A DNA stretch of 64,000 nt from Arthrinium phaeospermum (Eukaryota > Ascomycota > Sordariomycetes > Amphisphaeriales > Apiosporaceae): the NCBI GenBank assembly GCA_006503535.1, contig QYRS01000001.1:2542001-2606000 (forward strand). The letters run 5' to 3'. The notes beneath the pieces are model-generated. The model was given only the letters and a program-made list of their open reading frames with translations, made no database searches and had not been told where the DNA came from. Positions within the stretch are counted from its first letter, which is position 1. Each line of letters starts with the position of its first letter. The position numbers were made by a program, and so were the translations under genes. Shown one piece after another: positions 58,414-64,000 of this stretch.

Positions 58414-61002
58414 CTACAACTCCGATGGACCATTGTCGTCGGGGTTCAGGGCGGCTTCCACATCGATCTTGGCCGGCTCGACCAGATCCAGGTAGCCCAG
58501 AGCTTCGGCAGCTTTACCCCCACAAGCTCTCTCGAGCGCCAGGAACGCAAAGTGGCCCCCTACTACTGGCCGGGCCTTGAACTCTATTCCTGAGGGGAAC
58601 CCGCCGTCTCCTTCGGTGTCGTACAGATCTGTAAGCGGCAAATCTAAAGACAGAGGCCAGGTTAGTTAAAGCAGTCCCAGGTGTGAACATTTTGATAAAA
58701 GAAAAAGAAAAATAAAGCAAAACAAGATTAAGAATGGGTAGGGAAAAAAATAAGTGAGAACAAAATCGAGGTTTGGAGGAAACTTACGGGTAGATGTCTC
58801 ATTGACCCATTTCGCCACAGACTGTAGAATCTCAGTGCGCACTTTCTTACTGGCAACAGCAGCAGCGAAGAATTCCCAGTCGCTCTTCGTCTGCAGGCTG
58901 CGTTGGTCCAGGGGCAACCCGTATCTTTGCAACACGTTGTGGTACCAGTCACTCTGCATCTGATATACCTTCTCCGGGATGAAGGGAGAGGACTTGTTGC
59001 CGGGGAGATGGAAACACAGCAGAGAATCTGCGTACAGGTTGTAGATCGTCGTCCACGACCCCTCCCACGTGTAAGAGAGCTTGGCGTGCGTGCCATCGCG
59101 GGAGATACCCATCTCCTGCCACTTGTCGATGTATTTTTCGGCGATACGGCTGTATTCATGAGCTTCGCTTGAGCTTCCAACAAGCTCAGATAGCTCAGCC
59201 ATCGCTTTGATACCGACAATGCCTTTCAGTGCCAGATTAGTCTGATTGGCGAGCCAGCCAGCAAAATCGTCGGTGCAGAGCTGGTTTGCTGGGATCAAGG
59301 ACTCGCGCACAAGGTAACCTGTCCATTTCTTCCAGAGGGAGTAGGAGTGAGAAACCCACTTCTGAGCAGCTTCCACTCCGGTGGTGCCCATGGCTTCCCA
59401 AGTCCGATCCATGCCATATTCATCAACTGAGGAAGTGAATTTCTTCGGTCCAGCTCGTAGAGCCACAGCAGTAGTGGAAGCATCCTGAGCAAACGCTGGT
59501 TGAGAACCATCTTTCATGGCGTTGGCCAAGGCCAGCCCCATAATCAGCATGTTTCCACATTCTTCCACAGGCATGTACTCATCATTGCCATCCGAGTGAC
59601 CAGTGGCGTTGGGGAAGTGTGTTCCTAGATCGTGCATGCTGTAGTCGTTGGGGTATTGTCCGCTCAACTGGTGCTCCAGGAGTGGCTCCAAGAGGTAGGC
59701 CAGCCATCGCGGGTTTGTGTATAGGAAGAATGGGAATGCTGGGAAGATGACATCGACCGTCTGGAAGTTCCCGTTCGACGAGATCTCTTTCAAGAAGAGA
59801 ATCGGATTATCAGGAGTACCAGCCCACTGCGTAGCTCCAAATACCTGGCGCGCCGATAGAGCCGCGATATCTCTATAATCAGCGGATCCTGACGCAAATG
59901 CGTCTTTGGCCAGAGTCTCGGAGTAATCATGTGCGAGAGAAGATGCGGCCTTGAAGTCGTGGTAGTGGTAATGGATCATATCCTCCGCCGTGAAGAAGTA
60001 TGATGCCCATAGGGGACGCATTTGAGTCAATCCCCTCGCTGAAGCGTACTGCACAACTGGATCTTGAATAAGGGAGAAGGTGAAAAGCATGCTATCGGTA
60101 GCGACTGCCTTTCTAGAGCTGTTGTGGCTGAGCTTGAACTGTTTGGAAAAAGCAAATAGCGGCTCGTCGTCAAACATCTTCCGGAACGAGGAGTCGACTT
60201 TGTTGGTGAGTTCTCCATGCTTTGAGAATTGGCGCCGGAGCGCATTCGCCTCTCCAGACTGATGCTGCGCATCAGCAGGCGCAGTGAAGTAGAGAGTTCC
60301 CCATTCCGCATGATCCCAGTTTTCAGTAAGGAGTTCTGGGTACTTGCGCTCGACCTTCCAGGTCTTGAGATGGCTGGCCGATTCCGTGTTGGACTTGGAC
60401 TCCGAAAGCTCCCACTTGATGTGGTTGTCTCGGTTCCCACTGACCCATTCTCCGTTGATGTCGCAGAAGATACTGATATCCAGGTTTCCCTCGACATAGA
60501 CCGTCATGTATGAGGCCGGGAGGGATTGTCGGAACGTCGAAGTTGGCGTGATGGGTGACATGAACGACAGGATGACCTTGACCTCGCCATCGCCAGTAGA
60601 ATTGGTGATGGTGTACGTCAGGTTTGTCGTGGACGCATCGAAGGTTGGGCCATTGTAGTGCGGGAAAGCAGTCTTGTAACTACAGTTGTAATCAGCATCA
60701 GGTCATGTGAGGGGTCTTTCCTATGTCACTAACCGGCCGCTCTTATCGCCCAGGAAGTCGTGTGGGCGGCCGAGAAGAGGGTATACGCTGTTTGTCTCAG
60801 GCACAGCGGCCATCACAGCGAACCCGAAGGTGCTGCCAGTATAGAAGATTGGCCATTGTTTCCAAGGCTCGTCTCTCGCGGAGGGCAACCAGGTGCTCAG
60901 GTACGGATTACGAACAACCAAAGGCAAGACCTTCGGCGTCAAGGTCGAGGCACTAGCCAGGGCGGCCAGTGCCCCTAGGGCAGACACAATATTGAATCTC
61001 AT
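58414..61002 (-). CDS. GtaA-type secreted glutaminase
   Basis: Three exons join cleanly into 796 aa: 61002-60734, 60679-58788 and 58643-58414; introns are 54 and 144 bp. A signal peptide (MRFNIVSALGALAALASAST) is followed by VLPLVVRNPYLSTWLPSARD, then a beta-rich domain and a long alpha/alpha-toroid-like domain. That domain contains VDVIFPAFPFFLYTNPRWLA, MHDLGTHFPNATGHSDGNDE, MPVEECGNMLIMGLALANAM and LALKGIVGIKAMAELSELVG. These are the hallmark blocks of the fungal DUF4965/DUF1793 glutaminase A family, which deamidates glutamine outside the cell. The C-terminal exon ends with a divergent acidic tail (NPDDNGPSEL). The frame is intact, in contrast to the block upstream. Confidence 0.9.
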
Positions 61003-63200
61003 GGCGCGATGCGCTGTCGGATTCTACCCAGACAAGCAAGCAGTGGGGGAGTAAGACACCAATGGCAGCGTCCCGCGACTACATAGATTTCCGGTGTGAC
61101 CAATGAAGGTAGAGATCTCCGAGGATTCTAGCTAACGAAGAGAGCGTATTCAAACGATTGAGAGAGAAGGATGGCGGTCTAGGTAGGCTGACCAGAGCTT
61201 AATTCGAACCAGAAAAGGCAGGGAAATCAAGTGAAGCTGGCGAACCTGTTGTACGGAGGAGGATGAAAAGAGAAGAAGGGGTGGCCAGCGTGGGCGCAAA
61301 AGAAGACAGTCCACGTAAGACTGGTGGTGCTGGTGACCAGGGATTCGAGCTCACGACGAGCCAGTGACGTCTCCGGCTCCTCTCACCTCTGTCTGTAACA
61401 AGCTGAAGCCTCCGCCGACAGCCGCGGCGTGGGCCCCACTCCCCACAGGGATGTGCAGTACCTGGGTCACCAACTTGGTAAGAGGTCATACGGCGTGGGT
61501 TCCGAATAGGAGTGCAGTTTGGCGGTCATAAGGGATCATCAAACGAGGTCATGGGATTGCAAGGGTTTTTTCTATTTCCTGGTGGGGGTAGCACGGCATG
61601 CCAACTTTAAAGTGCATTCCGACAGCTGTGCAGCGCAGCGCAGCGCCGTGCTGTCAGGCCTTGTCGTCTTCTACATGTACATTGCATACAGCTGCATTAG
61701 GATGTAGGTACCAGCAGGCCTTACGGCCCAGTTTTGGGCAGCTGCCGGCAGGAAACAGTAAGGCCAGGCGGGCGCATTTCGATTGCGTAAACCCAAGTCT
61801 GGGGTTGACCAGGGTGGATGCATTAGTGCGGGAAACAACTTCAAACCAAGGGTGCGGAGGTGGTGGCAGCAGTGGGAGGTGGTGTGGTCATGCGGAACAC
61901 CTGAATCGTTCCAGAACTAATCTTTGGGGACCTTTCACAATACATTTTGCTGCACTCGTATAATCCAGTCAGTATGAGGTATACTATGTTGGACACGGAG
62001 AGGAAGTATGGTTCACACGTAGTCGTGGTACGGGTCCACGTTCGTTCAGAGTCCAACCGTCTGAATTTATTGATTTGATCCTCTTCCGAGCCACTGTGGC
62101 AGCCGGGCCGTTGGATCCTGTGGACACACTGCACTGATTCAGGGGACATTCGATCGCCCCTCCTTCCGCGGCCAAGATTGGCTGAAGCACAGAGGATACA
62201 TGGCACGACTCGAGTACATAGGTAATTGGCCTGCCAAGCGACTGTGTGATGATGGCATTAGATACCTACATAACATCACATCACCTTACAACACCTATCA
62301 TCCGTACTTACGTTTTATTGCAGTTCCTCCACTGCTAAGACGTCGTGACATACGCATTAAGCTTTTCAACCGAGATCTACTATACTAGTGGAGTACGACC
62401 AAACAATGTTCGTTCAGATGGCCTCATTTGTCGGGTCGGAAGTGGGAGTATGATTGGGATAAGCAACAAATCGACAATAGGACAGCTGGATGGCTGGAAT
62501 GAAACAAAGAATGGGGTACACGCACGTAGAAGTTGGATACCTATGCAAAAGCTCTCCAGTGCTCTCATGATTAGTAACACTCATGGAGTATTTTCGACCG
62601 TCCCAAGATGATCTCCGACTTCAGATTGACTCCGAGTTTAATATGAGACAAGAACGGTTGCGGCTTTTTAAGCTTCTGGGCCATCTGCCCCCGACTATAA
62701 ACACACTGCACCACCACCCATACCCCGCCATGATTGACAGGTATCACTCCAACGCGGGTATTTGGAGACTCGACTGAGGTAATCTCCCCATTGCCCCTCA
62801 TACTTGCAGAGACGGCCTTGCTTCTATTGAGAGATAGTCCGTCTTCTCTTCTCCATCACTCGCAGCTCTATAAGCGACCCAATCAACAGGACTTCCGGAA
62901 TGGATATCGGGGTTCGCGATAGTCCTCGCCGTGATACCATGGCCTTCCCCCCGGGCAGCAATCGATCAAGCTGCTCAAATGGGAGATCATCATCACATCA
63001 ATACTATTGTCAAGTAGGTAGACACTCATTCCATAACGTATCAAGCTTCTGGCACAACAATCAAGGCTTCACGCAAACTCGCATCGCTCGTGGTCCATAT
63101 TTACTACTCGTCTTCTCATATGAGATACGGAGCCCCCGCTTGCCTTATCTCCGTCTCTCAAGCACGCACACAGTAGTGGCAGGTTCGTATAATCAGCAGG
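61003..63200. other. Divergent spacer
   Basis: About 2.2 kb between the glutaminase and dehydrogenase start codons. No supportable gene; ORFs are short and overlap on both strands. A B-box-like GATTCGAGC near 61351 does not fold into a tRNA. Confidence 0.5.
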
Positions 63201-64000
63201 ATGTCGCTCGAGGGAATGGTCTTTGCCCTCAGTGGCGCCGCCAGAGGCATTGGGCTGGCCACGGCTCAGATCCTGTCGCAGAAAGGCGCCACTGTCTGTG
63301 TGGCAGATGTGAACCCGGACCAGCTGAAGAAGACCGAGGAGTACTTCAGCGCGCTCAACGTACCTTTCTCGGTGACCAAAGTGGATGTCACCAACCGCGA
63401 TGAAGTGGATTCCTGGATTCAGGGCGTTGTCGAGAAGTATGGCAAACTTGACGGGGCAGCGAATTGTGCTGGTATCATCGGAAAGCATCACGGCCTGCGT
63501 GCCGTCGCAGAATTGGAAGACAGCGAGTGGCACCAGATTATGGCGGTCAACCTGACGGGAATGATGTATTGTCTACGAGCAGAATTACAAAGAGTCGTAG
63601 ACGGGGCTCTATTGTGAACGTCTCCTCCATCCAAGGGATTCAGGGTTGGTCTTTCCGTTTTGTTTATTTGATTCCTGCCAAACCAAAGCTAACCAGCAAC
63701 ATCGAAGGATTCGCTCTCCACGGAGCCTACTCGGCCAGCAAGCATGGTGTGATAGGCCTGACAAAAGCAGCCGCGAAGGAAGTTGGCCCTCGTCAGATCC
63801 GAGTCAATTCCGTGGCACCGGGAGCGATATATACCCCTTTGATGCAGGAGAACTGGGAACTCATCAACCGTCCAGCCGATGCGCCTTTCGACGACGGTGC
63901 TACCTTCGGTCGGCAGGGCACGGCTGTAGAGGCTGCCAACGTCATTGTATTCCTCCTCAGCCCGGAGAGCAAGTACGTTAGCGGCAGTGTGTATTCTGTT
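63201..64000 (+). CDS. Short-chain dehydrogenase/reductase, partial, one frameshift
   Basis: Exon 1 is 63201-63644 and exon 2 starts at 63708; the intron is 63 bp with a CTAAC branch. The C-terminus is cut by the window end. Classical SDR features are the nucleotide-binding loop SGAARGIGLA, an Asp at the end of beta-2 (VADVN) that suggests NAD preference, the NCAG motif (usually NNAG), SSIQG with the catalytic serine, the YSASK active site and VAPGAIYTPL. The family reduces or oxidises small alcohols and ketones; FabG-like oxoacyl reductases are the closest recall, but the substrate is unknown. One base is missing in a G run near 63611 (GACGGGGCTC). Without repair the protein stops before the active site. 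Confidence 0.85.

Noticed and set aside
61330..61480. Possible tRNA from a GATTCGAGC B-box-like stretch
   Set aside because: Flanking bases do not form a T-stem, anticodon arm or acceptor stem on either strand.

Overview
The window is nuclear DNA of a filamentous ascomycete (Pezizomycotina, most likely a Sordariomycete). The evidence is short GT-AG introns of about 50-190 bp with CTAAC-type branch sites, fungus-specific families (Egh16-like secreted protein, GH55 glucanase, FLC/TRP-like membrane protein, GtaA-type glutaminase) and intergenic spacers of 0.2-4.5 kb. I saw no prokaryotic, viral or transposon genes and no convincing tRNA or rRNA gene.

Layout, 0-27 kb: Egh16-like secreted protein (-, cut by the window start), GH55 exo-beta-1,3-glucanase (-), DUF1757-like membrane protein (+), acetoacetyl-CoA synthetase (-), a long spacer with one doubtful small ORF, a mitochondrial PPR-like protein (-), cytochrome c oxidase subunit 7 (+), clathrin light chain (-), an Rtt103-like CID protein (+) and an FLC-type carrier (-). 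All of these join into clean reading frames.

Layout, 30-57 kb: a mitochondrial Mdl1-type ABC half transporter (+), a monoacylglycerol lipase-like hydrolase (+), AP-1 gamma-adaptin (+), a GGCT-like protein (-), an OXNAD1-like oxidoreductase (-), a conserved fungal protein of unknown function (-), the complex I subunit NDUFS5 (-), the SEC39 tethering factor (+), a large repeat-rich orphan protein (-) and a Tra2/SR-like RNA-binding protein (-). Every recognisable gene in this block is split by small indels, mostly single missing bases in or beside homopolymer runs. Splice sites and catalytic motifs remain intact in the alternating frames. There are also near-perfect tandem duplications at 35.1, 40.9 and 51.5 kb, and the one in gamma-adaptin breaks the gene. 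The simplest reading is a poorly polished stretch of assembly; a decayed duplicate segment is the alternative.

Layout, 57-64 kb: an intact GtaA-type secreted glutaminase (-), then a short-chain dehydrogenase (+) with one missing base, cut by the window end.

The genes are mostly unrelated housekeeping genes rather than one pathway. Loose themes are mitochondrial function (PPR protein, Cox7, Mdl1, NDUFS5) and vesicle coats and tethers (clathrin light chain, AP-1 gamma, SEC39). I found no convincing new biological system. The points most worth a second look are the sharply bounded frameshift block, the repeat-rich orphan at 49.5-53.6 kb and the FLC micro-exon.
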